From Jeotgalibacillus terrae (GTDB lineage Bacteria > Bacillota > Bacilli > Bacillales > Jeotgalibacillaceae): a stretch of 64,000 nt of DNA. The DNA is taken from positions 186,001-250,000 of the forward strand of contig NZ_JAFBDK010000001.1 of NCBI RefSeq assembly GCF_016908195.1. Direction: 5' to 3'. How positions within the stretch are numbered: the stretch's first letter is position 1; each line of letters starts with the position of its first letter. Positions 52,521-62,779 of the stretch are shown here, one piece after another. The notes under the pieces are model-generated. The model saw nothing but the letters and a program-made list of their open reading frames with translations, searched no databases and was not told where the DNA came from. A program made the translations under genes and the position numbers.

Positions 52521-53630
52521 GTGGGAGACATTACACATCGTTCGAATACGCGCCCTGTAAAAGTCGGGGATTTAACTATAGGTGGAAATAATGAACTTGT
52601 CATTCAAAGTATGACAACGACTAAAACACATGATGTTGAAGCAACTGTTGCAGAAATTATGCGTCTTGAAGAAGCAGGATGTCAGATTGTCCGTGTTGCA
52701 TGTCCTGATGAAAGAGCTGCTGATGCTATTCCTGAAATTAAGAAAAGAATTAATATACCCTTAGTAGTTGATATTCACTTTGACTATAAGCTTGCTTTAA
52801 AAGCAATTGAAGGCGGTGCTGATAAAATCAGAATTAACCCTGGTAACATCGGCCGCCGTGAAAAAGTGGAAGCAGTCGTTAAAGCTGCCAAAGAGAAAAA
52901 CATCCCAATCCGGATCGGTGTAAATGCCGGCAGTCTGGAGAGAAAAATTCTTGAAAAATACGGCTATCCGACAGCTGACGGTATGGTTGAAAGTGCGCTT
53001 CACCATATTAAAATTCTCGAAGATCTGGACTTTCACGATATTATCGTATCCATGAAAGCCTCTGATGTGAATCTTGCAATTGAAGCGTATGAAAAAGCTG
53101 CAAAAGCTTTTGATTACCCGCTTCATCTTGGTATTACTGAATCAGGTACGTTATTTGCCGGCACGGTAAAGAGTGCTGCCGGGCTTGGTGCGATATTGAG
53201 TAAAGGAATCGGAAACACTCTGAGAATTTCGTTAAGTGCTGATCCAGTTGAGGAAGTAAAAGTGGCAAGAGAACTGCTGAAATCATTTGGTCTCGCATCA
53301 AATGCAGCAACACTGATCTCATGCCCTACCTGTGGAAGAATTGAAATCGACCTTATTTCAATTGCAAATGAAGTCGAAGAATATATCTCGACCATTAAAG
53401 CGCCATTAAAAGTTGCAGTTCTCGGCTGTGCTGTAAATGGTCCCGGTGAAGCCCGTGAAGCTGATATCGGTATCGCAGGTGCCCGCGGGGAAGGTCTTCT
53501 CTTCATGAAAGGCAAGACCGTCCGGAAAGTACCTGAAGAAACAATGGTTGAAGAGCTTAAAGTAGAGATTGATAAACTCGCTGAGGAGCACTACAAAAAG
53601 CAGGCTGAAGAAGCAGCACTGCAGAAATAA
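52521..53630 (+). CDS. ispG: 4-hydroxy-3-methylbut-2-enyl diphosphate synthase (flavodoxin)
   Basis: A 369-residue [4Fe-4S] enzyme of the MEP pathway, making HMBPP for IspH. The N-terminal TIM barrel ([20 protein letters not shown]) and the iron-sulfur ligands in [11 protein letters not shown] and CAVNGPGEA are clear. Starts with GTG ten bases after AAAGGAG; the alignment with Bacillus IspG supports it. Confidence 0.96.
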   Translation: MGDITHRSNTRPVKVGDLTIGGNNELVIQSMTTTKTHDVEATVAEIMRLEEAGCQIVRVACPDERAADAIPEIKKRINIPLVVDIHFDYKLALKAIEGGADKIRINPGNIGRREKVEAVVKAAKEKNIPIRIGVNAGSLERKILEKYGYPTADGMVESALHHIKILEDLDFHDIIVSMKASDVNLAIEAYEKAAKAFDYPLHLGITESGTLFAGTVKSAAGLGAILSKGIGNTLRISLSADPVEEVKVARELLKSFGLASNAATLISCPTCGRIEIDLISIANEVEEYISTIKAPLKVAVLGCAVNGPGEAREADIGIAGARGEGLLFMKGKTVRKVPEETMVEELKVEIDKLAEEHYKKQAEEAALQK

Positions 53631-53635
53631 TATAA

Positions 53636-53663
53636 ATCCCGGCCACCTGGCCGGGATTTTTTA
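53636..53663 (+). terminator. Terminator after ispG
   Basis: Stem AATCCCGGCC/GGCCGGGATT with a 4-nt loop and six T on the plus strand. It overlaps the end of the convergent DUF4190 gene. Confidence 0.9.
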
Positions 53664-54008
53664 TAATAACGGATAAATTAAAATTCCAAGCAGCATGGCA
53701 ATCAGTCCGATTGCAATTCCAATTCCTCCTGCTTTGGCTTCTTTAGACTTTCTTGCCAAAACACCTAATATAATTGCTGCAGCACCAAAAATCACCGGAG
53801 CTGTAAAGAAAGCAATAATCCCGAGAATGATCGATGCATAAGCAAGCCAGATTCCTTTATTCGAATTTTCTATAACGCCGTCTCTCTTCCGTTCGGTATC
53901 TGTATACCATGAAGGACTGAACTGAGAAAGCTCATTACCTATCTCTTCATTATATTGCTCCGTTTCAGGAACTTCTTTACTTTTTTCTTCATTTTTCTCA
54001 TCATACAT
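53661..54008 (-). CDS. DUF4190-type small membrane protein
   Basis: A 115-residue protein with an acidic N-terminal half (KNEEKSKEVPETEQYNEEIG) and two C-terminal hydrophobic helices with AIILGVLARKSKEAKAGG between them, as in DUF4190. B. subtilis yqfX occupies a similar place. Function unknown. Confidence 0.75.
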   Translation of the reverse strand: MYDEKNEEKSKEVPETEQYNEEIGNELSQFSPSWYTDTERKRDGVIENSNKGIWLAYASIILGIIAFFTAPVIFGAAAIILGVLARKSKEAKAGGIGIAIGLIAMLLGILIYPLL

Positions 54009-54122
54009 TTTGCCTCCCTCGCTTTCTGTCTATAGCTTTAGCAGTACGCCTAAATGTATGTATGGAAAAATGTATGAATGTGTTATTGTATTGTTAAAGA
54101 AACGAAAAGGGGTCATTAGCAC

Positions 54123-54701
54123 ATGCGTTTAGGAATTGATATTGACGGTACAGTTACCTGCCCATCTTCACTCATTCCACACATTAACCAGGCTTTTAAT
54201 ACAGAACTCAAGCTTGATGATATAAAAGAATATGACTTAACAAAAGCACTGCCTGACATTGAACCTGGGGATTTTGCAAAATGGTTCGAATCAGCAGAAG
54301 CCGACATTTATTCACAGTCACCTTTAAGCGAAAAAGCTGATATTGTTTTAAATCATCTTCAGCACATGCACGAACTTTTTTATATCAGTGCACGTGGTAC
54401 TGAACACCATCATCTGACGAAGGAATGGTTTAATCATCATCAGATCCATTTTGACCGGATTATACTCACAGGTTCTCATGATAAGCTTGAAGCAGTGAAA
54501 GAACACAGAATTGAATTATTCATTGAAGATAAACACGACAATGCAGTGGATATCCATGAAACGGCGGATATTCCAGTCCTGCTGTTTGATACGCCCTATA
54601 ACCGTAAGCCTCACCCGGAAGGAGTCATCCGGATATTTTCATGGGAAGAAGCAAGATGGCATGTTAATCAGATCGAAAAAAAACTCAGTTCGCAAAGATA
54701 A
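54123..54701 (+). CDS. yqfW: HAD-superfamily 5'-nucleotidase-like protein YqfW
   Basis: A 192-residue HAD hydrolase of the NT5C/deoxy-nucleotidase type. Catalytic LGIDIDGTVTCP (DxD near 5-7), ISARGTEHHHL as motif II, a Lys and the acidic LFIEDKHDNAVDI as motif IV. Substrate not determined. ATG behind AAAAGGGG. Corresponds to yqfW. Confidence 0.88.
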   Translation: MRLGIDIDGTVTCPSSLIPHINQAFNTELKLDDIKEYDLTKALPDIEPGDFAKWFESAEADIYSQSPLSEKADIVLNHLQHMHELFYISARGTEHHHLTKEWFNHHQIHFDRIILTGSHDKLEAVKEHRIELFIEDKHDNAVDIHETADIPVLLFDTPYNRKPHPEGVIRIFSWEEARWHVNQIEKKLSSQR

Positions 54702-54718
54702 GCGAACTGAGTTTTTTA
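54680..54718. terminator. Bidirectional terminator between yqfW and zur
   Basis: The stem AACTCAGTTCGC/GCGAACTGAGTT (54682-54713) is followed by six T. The left arm lies within the last yqfW codons. Confidence 0.9.
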
Positions 54719-55135
54719 TTGGCATTCAGGACAGGTCCCGTAAATTTCGAACTTGTGACCTGATATATCATAACCACTCAGATTTTCATTCAGAGCAGAC
54801 ATTGGACACGTATGGATCTGTCTGGTTTTCCCACAGTCAAGACAGATAAAGTGATGATGATGATGCCCGCTGTCACAGACGAATCGGAAATGTTTTTCTC
54901 CGGACAGCTCTGTTTCTTCCAGGATATTTAATGACACGAATGTTGAGAGGTTTCTGTATATTGTATCAAAGCTGAGACCTTTAAATTCCCGGCTCATTTC
55001 CTCGAGCACTTCTTTGGCAGTCATATACCTGTCATGTCTGTCAAACAGCTCAAGCATCATTTTTCTTTTACCGGTTTGTTTGTATCCTTCAGTTTTTAAT
55101 AATCCGATTGCTTCTTCAAGGTTCACATCTTTCAC
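54716..55135 (-). CDS. zur: Fur-family zinc uptake regulator Zur
   Basis: A 139-residue zinc-sensing repressor. It has an N-terminal winged helix (KEVLEEMSREFKGLSFDTIYRNL) and a dimerisation domain with a His run (DSGHHHHHFICLDCGKT) and two CxxC structural zinc sites (CLDC and CPEC). Last gene of znuC-znuB-zur, 4 bp after znuB, so the regulator is made with the system it controls. Matches yqfV. Confidence 0.92.
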   Translation of the reverse strand: MKDVNLEEAIGLLKTEGYKQTGKRKMMLELFDRHDRYMTAKEVLEEMSREFKGLSFDTIYRNLSTFVSLNILEETELSGEKHFRFVCDSGHHHHHFICLDCGKTRQIHTCPMSALNENLSGYDISGHKFEIYGTCPECQ

Positions 55136-55139
55136 CCCA

Positions 55140-55982
55140 TTATGATTTCTTTACAGCGAACCAATTTCGATAACCGATTGCAGCGAGTAAAATAATAATT
55201 GATGATACGACAATTGTGCCACCAGGTGCCAGATCCAAATAAAATGCACTGATTAAACCAACAATGACTGCAATCTCGCCAAACAGAACGGATAATCCGA
55301 TTGTCTGTTTGAATCCCTTTGCAAGTCTCATGGCAGCAGCAACAGGTAACGTCATCAATGATGACACTAATAATATACCTACTATTCGCATTGAAGCTGC
55401 AATCACCAGTGCTGTCATCACCATAAAAATCAAGTGCAATGCTTTCGTCGATAATCCGGATGCTTTTCCAAACTCTTCATCAAATGATAACAGAAATAAT
55501 TCCTTATATAAAAGAAAGACAACCAGCAACACGATCACTGCGATTCCTGTGATCAGATACAGATCACTTCTTCCTACCGCACTGACACTTCCGAATAAAT
55601 AACTGAACAGGTCAGTATTAAAGCCGTCAGCCAGTGAAATAAAGATGACACCGACACCGATTCCGCCTGATAACAGAATTGGTATAGCCAGTTCCTGATA
55701 GTGTTTATACACAGCTCTGAGTCTCTCAATCAGCAGAGATCCTGCTACTGAAAAGCCCATTCCGAGCCACAGTGGATTCAGGCCGTTGAACATCACAAAC
55801 GTTTTACTCAAAAACAGACTGGCTGCGATTCCTGAGAGTGTAACATGACTCAGTGCATCAGCAATGAGCGACAGTCTTCTGACTACAATAAATGCACCCA
55901 GCAATGGTGCAATCAGTCCGATTAATATTCCTGCTGCAAAAGCGTTTTGCAGAAATTCATATGTGAAAATTGCTTCTAACAT
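55140..55982 (-). CDS. znuB: Zinc ABC transporter permease
   Basis: A 280-residue ABC-3 family permease with seven to eight membrane helices and the conserved GAFIVVRRLSLIADALSHVTLSG loop that touches the ATPase. The ATG directly follows the znuC stop. Specificity for zinc rests on linkage to zur and the Zur-like box; the ABC-3 family also includes manganese importers. Confidence 0.92.
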   Translation of the reverse strand: MLEAIFTYEFLQNAFAAGILIGLIAPLLGAFIVVRRLSLIADALSHVTLSGIAASLFLSKTFVMFNGLNPLWLGMGFSVAGSLLIERLRAVYKHYQELAIPILLSGGIGVGVIFISLADGFNTDLFSYLFGSVSAVGRSDLYLITGIAVIVLLVVFLLYKELFLLSFDEEFGKASGLSTKALHLIFMVMTALVIAASMRIVGILLVSSLMTLPVAAAMRLAKGFKQTIGLSVLFGEIAVIVGLISAFYLDLAPGGTIVVSSIIILLAAIGYRNWFAVKKS

Positions 55983-56753
55983 TTAATGCACCCCGTGACT
56001 GTGATCATGATGAATTGTCTGAATGTCATGGCCGTAAAATGCGGACAGGTCCTGATCTTTTACCTGCTCAAAATCTTCTGCACTTCCATGGAAATGAAGT
56101 GTGTTATTCAGGCAGGCCACATGCGTTATTTTATTTGAAACCGTACCGGTGTCGTGTGTAACAAGCACTAACGTAATCCCCAGTTCAACATTCAGACGTT
56201 CAAGCATATCATAGAATGTCTGAACATTTTTGGCATCAACTCCAACAGTCGGTTCGTCTAAAATCAGCACCTGTGGACGGCTGACAATTGCTCTGGCGAT
56301 AAAGACCCGCTGCTGTTGGCCTCCTGAAAGTTCACCGATATTTCTGTTTGAGAAGTCCTGCATACCGACTGCTTGTATCGCATCTATGATTTCACTTTTA
56401 TATTTTCTTTCAACCCTTTTGAACAACCCTGCTTTTTTCGTCAGACCGCTGGCTACCACTTCATAAACCGTTGCAGGAAATCCGGTATTAAATGCATTCG
56501 CTTTTTGCGAAACGTAACCGATTTTCTCCCATTCCCTGAATTTACTAATCGGCTTTCCAAACAGTTTCACTTCGCCGCCTTTTGACTTAAGCAGACCGAG
56601 AATCAGCTTGAGCATGGTCGATTTACCGGACCCGTTTGGCCCTACCACGGCAAGAAAAGCTCCCTCAGGTACAGCAAGGTTAATATCAGTCAGTACCTGT
56701 TCTTTATCATAACGGTAATTTACATTAATCAGTTCAATTACATGATGACTCAT
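55983..56753 (-). CDS. znuC: Zinc ABC transporter ATP-binding protein
   Basis: A 256-residue ATPase. Walker A GPNGSGKST, signature LSGGQQQRV, Walker B VLILDEPTVGVD and the switch region LVLVTHDTG are intact. The C-terminus is His-rich (HDIQTIHHDHSHGVH), a common zinc-buffering tail. No znuA binding-protein gene accompanies it in this window. Promoter and Zur-like site upstream. Confidence 0.93.
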   Translation of the reverse strand: MSHHVIELINVNYRYDKEQVLTDINLAVPEGAFLAVVGPNGSGKSTMLKLILGLLKSKGGEVKLFGKPISKFREWEKIGYVSQKANAFNTGFPATVYEVVASGLTKKAGLFKRVERKYKSEIIDAIQAVGMQDFSNRNIGELSGGQQQRVFIARAIVSRPQVLILDEPTVGVDAKNVQTFYDMLERLNVELGITLVLVTHDTGTVSNKITHVACLNNTLHFHGSAEDFEQVKDQDLSAFYGHDIQTIHHDHSHGVH

Positions 56754-56768
56754 CTTGTCACCTCTTCC

Positions 56769-56789
56769 AAATTAGAATCCTTACGATTT
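56769..56789. promoter_or_regulatory. Zur-box-like operator upstream of znuC
   Basis: On the minus strand the 21-mer begins AAATCGTAAG and ends ATTCTAATTT. It agrees with the Bacillus Zur consensus (AAATCGTAAT-N-ATTACGATTT) at 16 of 20 defined positions by my count. It lies between the -10 and the ribosome binding site, suited to repression. Confidence 0.65.
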
Positions 56790-56800
56790 AACAATTCATT

Positions 56801-56829
56801 AGTATACACCTGAAGGGATCATATGTAAA
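56801..56829 (-). promoter_or_regulatory. Promoter of znuC-znuB-zur
   Basis: TTTACA (56824-56829) and TATACT (56801-56806) are 17 bp apart on the minus strand. The Zur-like operator begins 11 bp downstream. Confidence 0.7.
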
Positions 56830-56889
56830 TGGATTCAGCCTGAAAAGTGATTCTCAGCTTTAATGAATACTGATAAACCAGGAGGTAAA

Positions 56890-57129
56890 ATGAAAAATCA
56901 CTCTTTTAACCTTGAATCTCTCCTCACGCTGTCACCAGCCAGGCTTCAGCTGTTTCTGTTAGCATCAGGGGTCTCTCTATCCGTTCAGGAATGTTCACAG
57001 CTCCAGCAGGTCGCTAAACTGCATAAAGGTACGCTGCAATCTCTTCCACTTTTGTACAAAGAAACCGAGCAGGTCCTAGGTAAAAAGAAAATGAAAGAAC
57101 TACTCAATAAATCTTCATTATTTCTTTGA
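56890..57129 (+). CDS. yqfT: DUF2624 family protein YqfT
   Basis: A 79-residue mainly helical protein with LLTLSPARLQLFLLASGVSLSVQ and a Lys-rich C-terminus, matching the small DUF2624/YqfT family at its usual place before nfo. ATG 56890 follows CAGGAGG by four bases; the upstream ATG at 56863 lacks a binding site. Function unknown. Confidence 0.8.
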   Translation: MKNHSFNLESLLTLSPARLQLFLLASGVSLSVQECSQLQQVAKLHKGTLQSLPLLYKETEQVLGKKKMKELLNKSSLFL

Positions 57130-57132
57130 AAA

Positions 57133-57166
57133 TAAAAACAGACTGTCCGCAGACAGTCTGTTTTCA
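57133..57166. terminator. Bidirectional terminator between yqfT and nfo
   Basis: Stem AAAACAGACTGTC/GACAGTCTGTTTT around CGCA, placed between convergent genes. Confidence 0.9.
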
Positions 57167-58060
57167 TCAACCTTTTTCAATCTCTTCAATTAACTTTTCG
57201 TTAAACGTTCTGTTTTGAAGCATCTTGATTTCATGTTTGTAAGGTGGTTTTTTATTCTTTTTATCTTCTCCAACATATGGCGTCTCCAGGATCTTCGGAA
57301 TGTCCTTAAACACATCATGATGGACAATCCGGTCAATCGCTTCATAACCAATGTGACCGAACCCGATATTTTCGTGCCTGTCTTTTGAAGCACCTCTTGG
57401 GTTTTTACTGTCATTCACATGAACCACTTTAATGCGGTCAAGTCCAACAATTCTATCAAACTCTTCTAGTACGCCTTCAAAGTCCTGCACAATATCATAT
57501 CCTGCATCATGAACGTGGCATGTATCAAAGCAGACTGAAAGCTTCTCGTTATGAGTAACACCATCAATAATCTTAGCGAGTTCATCAAAAGAACGACCGC
57601 ATTCTGATCCTTTACCAGCCATTGTCTCAAGCGCTACCTGAACAGTCTGATCCTGTGTCAGCACTTCATTTAACCCTTCAATAATTCTTTCGATCCCTCT
57701 GTCAGCACCGGCACCAACGTGAGCACCAGGGTGCAGTACGATCTGTTTAGCACCAAGGGCTGCTGTGCGCTCAGTTTCAGAGCGGAGAAAGTTAACGCCA
57801 AGCTCGAAGGTTTCAGGTTTTGTTGTATTTGCGATATTAATAATATATGGCGCATGGACAACAATGTCCTTCATACCATGTTCTTTCATATGAGCAAGGC
57901 CCGCTTCAATATTAAGTTCTTCAATCGGTTTTCTTCTTGTATTCTGAGGTGCTCCTGTATAGATCATAAATGTGGATGAACCATATGATAATGCCTCTTC
58001 ACTGGCACCAAGCAGCATCTTCTTACCACCCATTGATACGTGTGATCCGATCTTCAGCAT
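57167..58060 (-). CDS. nfo: Deoxyribonuclease IV (AP endonuclease)
   Basis: A 297-residue zinc-dependent endonuclease cutting DNA at abasic sites. The TIM barrel metal ligands fall in [62 protein letters not shown] and [13 protein letters not shown] 58060 follows GGGGAT. It lies 17 bp after cshB, the same pair as in B. subtilis. Confidence 0.96.
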   Translation of the reverse strand: MLKIGSHVSMGGKKMLLGASEEALSYGSSTFMIYTGAPQNTRRKPIEELNIEAGLAHMKEHGMKDIVVHAPYIINIANTTKPETFELGVNFLRSETERTAALGAKQIVLHPGAHVGAGADRGIERIIEGLNEVLTQDQTVQVALETMAGKGSECGRSFDELAKIIDGVTHNEKLSVCFDTCHVHDAGYDIVQDFEGVLEEFDRIVGLDRIKVVHVNDSKNPRGASKDRHENIGFGHIGYEAIDRIVHHDVFKDIPKILETPYVGEDKKNKKPPYKHEIKMLQNRTFNEKLIEEIEKG

Positions 58061-58076
58061 ATTGATATCCCCCATG

Positions 58077-59378
58077 TTAATGATTGTTTCTTCTGTTCTT
58101 TCTGCGTTCTTTCTTTTTAATCTGTTCCATTTTATAATTCATTTTCTTCTTGTAGCCAGGCTTCACTTTTTTAGGTTTACGGATCAGAGATTTTGCTTTC
58201 TTATCAATCTCATTCTCACCCTTCGGACGGCTTGATCGCTTATGACGATCATTCAGTTCCACCCATTCGCCGGCCTTTACTTCCTGATGGCTGAATGTAA
58301 TGCCCTTTTTCTCAATTTGAGCAAGTGCATCTTCATCTGACGGTTCATAGATTGTAATCGCTGTTCCTGAGTGTCCTGCACGCGCTGTTCTGCCTACGCG
58401 GTGGATAAAGAAATCAAGATCCTTTGGCAGTTCAAAGTTAATGACATGGCTGACTCCTGGAATATCAATTCCTCTGGCAGCCAGATCAGTTGCAACAATA
58501 TACTGATATTCAAGGTCTCTGATCTGCTTCATCATCTTGTTACGTTCACGAGGTGTTAATCCACCGTGCACGCGGCCTGTTTTCAGTCCTTTATTCAACA
58601 GGTAATCTGCTACTTCATCCGCTTTTGATTTTGTATTTGTGAATACAATCGCCAGATACGGGTTAATTGCATTCAGCGTATCGAAAAGAACGATCTCACG
58701 GGAGCGGCTCTTTTGTGGAACTAAAATAAATTCAATATTTTCAGCCTGAATCTGCTTAGGTTCAATATGAGCATATTGCGGATTTTCCATATACTTTTTA
58801 AGGAAAGGCTTCAGTTTCTCAGGAATAGTCGCTGAAAATACATAGATCTGAAGGTCCTCCTTCATACGGGATGCAATCTGATCCACATCTTCAATAAAGC
58901 CCATCTCAAGCATCAGGTCTGCTTCATCAATAACAATCGCCTGAGCAGTATATACCTGCAATGCCTGTTCATTCACAAGATCATTGATTCTTCCAGGTGT
59001 ACCTACTACGATATGAGGCTGCTGTTTCAGCTTCTCAATCGCTCTTTGCTTATCAGTCCCGCCTACAAACACTTTACTTGTGATTGACGTTTTTTCAGTG
59101 ATGACTTTAACTTCATGTTGTAATTGCTTTGCAAGCTCTCTTGTCGGGGCAGTAATCACAACCTGAACCTGCTGACGTTCTTCATCAACCTGGTTGATCA
59201 GCGGGAGCAGATAGGAATGTGTTTTTCCTGTACCTGTCTGAGACTGCCCGATCGCACTTTGACCTCTGTTGATCATTGGAATCATCTTTTCCTGAATCGC
59301 AGTAGGTGCATGGAATCCCAGTCTTTCAATTGCTTCCATAATGAATGGTTTGAAATTATATTGTTTAAATGATGACAT
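58077..59378 (-). CDS. cshB: DEAD-box RNA helicase CshB
   Basis: A 433-residue RNA helicase, likely a cold-adaptation and RNA-remodelling factor. Q motif [21 protein letters not shown], motif [15 protein letters not shown] (VIDEADLML), III SATI and [12 protein letters not shown] are all present. The C-terminus is strongly basic ([20 protein letters not shown] onward). ATG 59378 follows AAAAGGAG. Corresponds to yqfR. Confidence 0.95.
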   Translation of the reverse strand: MSSFKQYNFKPFIMEAIERLGFHAPTAIQEKMIPMINRGQSAIGQSQTGTGKTHSYLLPLINQVDEERQQVQVVITAPTRELAKQLQHEVKVITEKTSITSKVFVGGTDKQRAIEKLKQQPHIVVGTPGRINDLVNEQALQVYTAQAIVIDEADLMLEMGFIEDVDQIASRMKEDLQIYVFSATIPEKLKPFLKKYMENPQYAHIEPKQIQAENIEFILVPQKSRSREIVLFDTLNAINPYLAIVFTNTKSKADEVADYLLNKGLKTGRVHGGLTPRERNKMMKQIRDLEYQYIVATDLAARGIDIPGVSHVINFELPKDLDFFIHRVGRTARAGHSGTAITIYEPSDEDALAQIEKKGITFSHQEVKAGEWVELNDRHKRSSRPKGENEIDKKAKSLIRKPKKVKPGYKKKMNYKMEQIKKKERRKNRRNNH

Positions 59379-59522
59379 AACCGTCACTCCTTTTATTCGC
59401 ATCAAAACTTTATTATAGTCTTTTTTTCATTAAAAAGCTATGTAAATCTGAACAGCCGCTTTTCATGTATCCCGTATCTATCAATCTGAGCATATGATAT
59501 GAGTGTACAGGAGGTGTTTTTC

Positions 59523-59849
59523 ATGTATGGTTACAGACCTTATTATCCAATGATGTTTACCCAGTCAGTGCCAAAAACTTCATCCGCACTATCGTTAGCT
59601 TCAATCCAAAAATGGACCGGAACAGCACAGCAGTTTATTAAAACGGCCAATTCCTTTTTACCGTATGTTCAGCAGTATGGACCGCTTGTCAAAAACTTTC
59701 CAATGATGTGGAAACTTTACAAAGCCTTTAGTGAAACTGAGGCAGTGGCTGAAAAAGAGGTGAATGATGATCAGGTTGCCCATGCCCAGGCAGAGCCGAT
59801 AGCGGAACCTGTTAAAACGTATGAATCCATTCCAAAGCTTTACTTATAG
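59523..59849 (+). CDS. yqfQ: YqfQ-like protein
   Basis: A 108-residue protein with a Tyr/Pro-rich start (MYGYRPYYPMMF), a central block TAQQFIKTANSFLPYVQQYGPLVKNF typical of the YqfQ (VrrA) family, and an acidic Ala/Glu/Val-rich tail. ATG 59523 is eight bases after CAGGAGGTG. The family includes the repeat-rich VrrA of B. anthracis; the variable repeats are short here. Function unknown. Confidence 0.85.
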   Translation: MYGYRPYYPMMFTQSVPKTSSALSLASIQKWTGTAQQFIKTANSFLPYVQQYGPLVKNFPMMWKLYKAFSETEAVAEKEVNDDQVAHAQAEPIAEPVKTYESIPKLYL

Positions 59850-59919
59850 CTTTTAATTGTTCCATGAGTCCAACTGCTTTATACTGATGGTATAAAGTCT
59901 TACGTGCAGGAGGATTCTG

Positions 59920-60894
59920 ATGAAGACATTAAAAATAACACCGCGCGGATATTGCTATGGTGTAGTAGATGCAATGGTGATCGCAAGAAATGCAGCAATG
60001 GATAAATCCCTGCCCCGTCCTATCTATATTCTGGGCATGATCGTTCATAATAAACATGTGACAGACGCATTTGAAGAAGAAGGGATTATTACCCTCGATG
60101 GAGAGAATAGAAAAGATATTCTCGAAAAAGTAACTGAGGGTACGGTTATTTTCACTGCGCACGGGGTATCACCGGAGGTTCGTGAAATTGCCCGTCAGAA
60201 AGGGTTAATTTCAATCGATGCAACGTGTCCTGATGTAACAAGAACGCACGATCTGATTCGTCAGAAGAAAGCTGAGGGGTATCATATCGTCTATATCGGT
60301 AAAAAGGGACATCCTGAGCCTGAAGGTGCTGTAGGCGTTGCACCTGACGTTGTACATCTTGTGGAAAAACCTGAGGATGTGGAACACCTGACGATTGATA
60401 ACGATAAAATTATTGTCACGAATCAGACGACAATGAGTCAGTGGGATGTTGCAGATGTCATGGTTAAAGTAAAAGAAAAATACCCACAGACTGAAGAGCA
60501 CAAAGAAATCTGTATGGCTACCCAGGTTCGACAGGAAGCTGTAGCCGAACAGGCAGGTGCAGCAGATCTGCTGATTGTTGTAGGTGATCCGATGAGTAAC
60601 AACTCAAACAGACTTGCGCAGGTTTCTGAAGAGATCGCCGGAACACCTGCACACAGAGTTGCCGATGTATCTGAAATTAAACACGAATGGCTGCTCGGCT
60701 GTGAGACGGTGGCAGTCACTGCTGGGGCTTCAACACCTACCCCAATTGTGAAAGAAGTCATGAATTATATTGGACAGTTTGATCCGGAAAACCCGGAGAC
60801 ATGGCTTGGAGAAAAAAATGTACCGCTCGCAAAAATACTGCCAAAAATCAAAACACCTACTAAACCTGAAACAATTATGCCATATTCAAAATAA
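59920..60894 (+). CDS. ispH: 4-hydroxy-3-methylbut-2-enyl diphosphate reductase
   Basis: A 324-residue [4Fe-4S] enzyme and last step of the MEP pathway, giving IPP and DMAPP. Cluster Cys residues lie in [25 protein letters not shown] and [16 protein letters not shown]; catalytic [11 protein letters not shown] and [10 protein letters not shown] follow the family. ATG after AGGAGGATTCTG. Together with dxs, ispG and ispA this gives four isoprenoid genes in one window. Confidence 0.97.
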   Translation: MKTLKITPRGYCYGVVDAMVIARNAAMDKSLPRPIYILGMIVHNKHVTDAFEEEGIITLDGENRKDILEKVTEGTVIFTAHGVSPEVREIARQKGLISIDATCPDVTRTHDLIRQKKAEGYHIVYIGKKGHPEPEGAVGVAPDVVHLVEKPEDVEHLTIDNDKIIVTNQTTMSQWDVADVMVKVKEKYPQTEEHKEICMATQVRQEAVAEQAGAADLLIVVGDPMSNNSNRLAQVSEEIAGTPAHRVADVSEIKHEWLLGCETVAVTAGASTPTPIVKEVMNYIGQFDPENPETWLGEKNVPLAKILPKIKTPTKPETIMPYSK

Positions 60895-60923
60895 AAAAGA
60901 GCTGCTCCGGCAGCTCTTTTTTA
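60893..60923. terminator. Bidirectional terminator between ispH and yqfO
   Basis: Stem AAAAGAGCTGC/GCAGCTCTTTT around TCCG, with A and T runs on both sides. Confidence 0.9.
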
Positions 60924-62039
60924 TATGAACTTAAACGGCTCAGTAGAAAGGTCTGATGCAATAAACTTTACTTCAAGCCCATCCTTTTCTGCCCTCACAT
61001 TAAGTTCAGATGCTAATCCTGTTTTCATAATTTCTTCAACATGATGGCCCGGGTCAATAATAGAAATACCGGCTGCCTCTGCATCCTGGGCAGTATGAAA
61101 ATCAACGTCACCGGTTACATACACATCAGCTCCTGCAAACTTTGCTGTCTGATAGTATTTACTTCCCATTCCGCCGAGAACAGCAGCTTTCTTGATAATC
61201 TTTTCAGGATCTCCGGTCATTCTGAGCGCCGGCACCCCAAGCTGACGCTTAACAACTTCACCGAAGTTGCGCAGTGTCATCGGAGCAGACAGCTTTCCAA
61301 CGCGTCCAAGCCCATATTTTTCACCCGGTAATGATTCAGTAAACATATCATAAGCCGGCTCTTCATATGGGTGTGCGGACCTCATTGCTCTTATAACTTC
61401 TCTTTCTATTGAACTGAGAAAAATACTTTCAATTTTGACTTCAGCTGCCATTTCAGGCTTCCCCTGCTCACCTAAAAACGGATTGGATTCCGCGCCAGGT
61501 GTGAATCTTCCGGTACCATTTGAAGTAAATGTGCAGTCTGAGTAATCCCCAATCCGTCCTGCTCCTGCAGCTGTAATTGCTGTGCGGACTTCTTCAGCAT
61601 GACTCTCCGGCACAAAAACGATCAGCTTTTTATATTCATCTTCATATGTTTTAACAAGCACTTCGGTCTCCTTAAGATCAAGCGCTTCAGCCAGCATATC
61701 ATTGACCCCGCCTTTTGCCACATCAAGATTCGTGTGAGCAGCATAGACAGTGATATCATTTTTAATACACTTTTCGAGCAGTTTTCCTGCATTTGTTTCA
61801 AGGTTGATTGATTTTAAAGGTCTGAACAGCATAGGATGATGTGCAATAATAAAATTCGCACCTTTTTCTATCGCTTCATCTACTACCTCATGTGTCACGT
61901 CGAGTGTAGTCAGCACTTTGGATACTTTCCGGTTTAAAGCGCCGCTTTGCAGACCAATCGGGTCACCCTCCATTGCCAGAGATTTAGGGGAAAACTGCTC
62001 TAACAGCCCGACTATTTGATGACCGTTTGGCTGTTTCAT
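60921..62039 (-). CDS. yqfO: Nif3-like dinuclear metal center protein YqfO
   Basis: A 372-residue NIF3 family protein with the metal sites FIIAHHPMLFRPLKS, YAAHTNLDVAKGGVN and, near the end, TGDVDFHTAQDAE and DPGHHVEE. A CutA-like insertion domain (about 130-230, with YEEPAYDMF) separates the two halves, giving the long form typical of Bacillales. Enzyme activity unsettled; a GTP cyclohydrolase-type or folate-linked role has been proposed for the family. Overlaps trmK by 4 nt. Confidence 0.93.
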   Translation of the reverse strand: MKQPNGHQIVGLLEQFSPKSLAMEGDPIGLQSGALNRKVSKVLTTLDVTHEVVDEAIEKGANFIIAHHPMLFRPLKSINLETNAGKLLEKCIKNDITVYAAHTNLDVAKGGVNDMLAEALDLKETEVLVKTYEDEYKKLIVFVPESHAEEVRTAITAAGAGRIGDYSDCTFTSNGTGRFTPGAESNPFLGEQGKPEMAAEVKIESIFLSSIEREVIRAMRSAHPYEEPAYDMFTESLPGEKYGLGRVGKLSAPMTLRNFGEVVKRQLGVPALRMTGDPEKIIKKAAVLGGMGSKYYQTAKFAGADVYVTGDVDFHTAQDAEAAGISIIDPGHHVEEIMKTGLASELNVRAEKDGLEVKFIASDLSTEPFKFI

Positions 62040-62734
62040 TGGATCGCCTCCTCTATCATCGTGATTTTCTGTTCAATTTCCTGCTTTTTTTTATTCAGTG
62101 AAGATTGCTGCCCGGCCATTTCCATCTGCTGCAGAATTTTTTTATATTGATTCAATTCCTGTTCCCATTTTAATTTGAAAATGGCAGTCTGATTTTTAAT
62201 CAGTACCGGACCAAGAAGTAATTCAGATGGTGACAGGTCTATCTGTCCTTCAGCACGCTCAGCCAATAAGACTTCATAAATTTTCTGATCTTCTTCAAGA
62301 ATTCTTTCATCACTGATATGCCATCCATTAACCTGAAGCCAGCTTCTGATTGAAATCGCACTGATATTAGGTTGAAGGATGAGTTTTTTTACACCTTCGA
62401 GTCGGTCTTTACCGTTTTCAAGTATTTCACTGATCAACGGGCCTCCCATACCGGCAATCGCAACAGTTGTTACTTCTCCCGGCTCGATCACTGTTAGACC
62501 ATTTCCCTTTCTGACATCAATATAATCACCCAGTTGATCCTGTTTTACCTGATTGACTGCAGACTGATAAGGACCTTCAACAACTTCACCTGCAATTGCT
62601 TTTTTAATTCTATTTTTTTTCACAAGATAACACGGCAAATAAGCGTGATCTGAACCGATATCAGCTACAATTTCATCCCGGCCGACATAGTCCGCCACTG
62701 CTTGAAGCCTCTGTGATAATTGACTGCTATTCAT
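62036..62734 (-). CDS. trmK: tRNA (adenine(22)-N1)-methyltransferase TrmK
   Basis: A 232-residue SAM-dependent methyltransferase acting on A22 of tRNAs. SAM loop VADIGSDHAYLP, VRKGNGLTVIEPGE, the motif IAGMGGPLI and a C-terminal coiled coil (about 185-232). ATG 62734 is preceded by AAAGGATG; the frame upstream to 62776 is not needed. Corresponds to yqfN. Confidence 0.95.
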   Translation of the reverse strand: MNSSQLSQRLQAVADYVGRDEIVADIGSDHAYLPCYLVKKNRIKKAIAGEVVEGPYQSAVNQVKQDQLGDYIDVRKGNGLTVIEPGEVTTVAIAGMGGPLISEILENGKDRLEGVKKLILQPNISAISIRSWLQVNGWHISDERILEEDQKIYEVLLAERAEGQIDLSPSELLLGPVLIKNQTAIFKLKWEQELNQYKKILQQMEMAGQQSSLNKKKQEIEQKITMIEEAIQ

Positions 62735-62779
62735 TTGAACACATCCTTTAGACTGATCGTTCTTATTCATATACAACTT

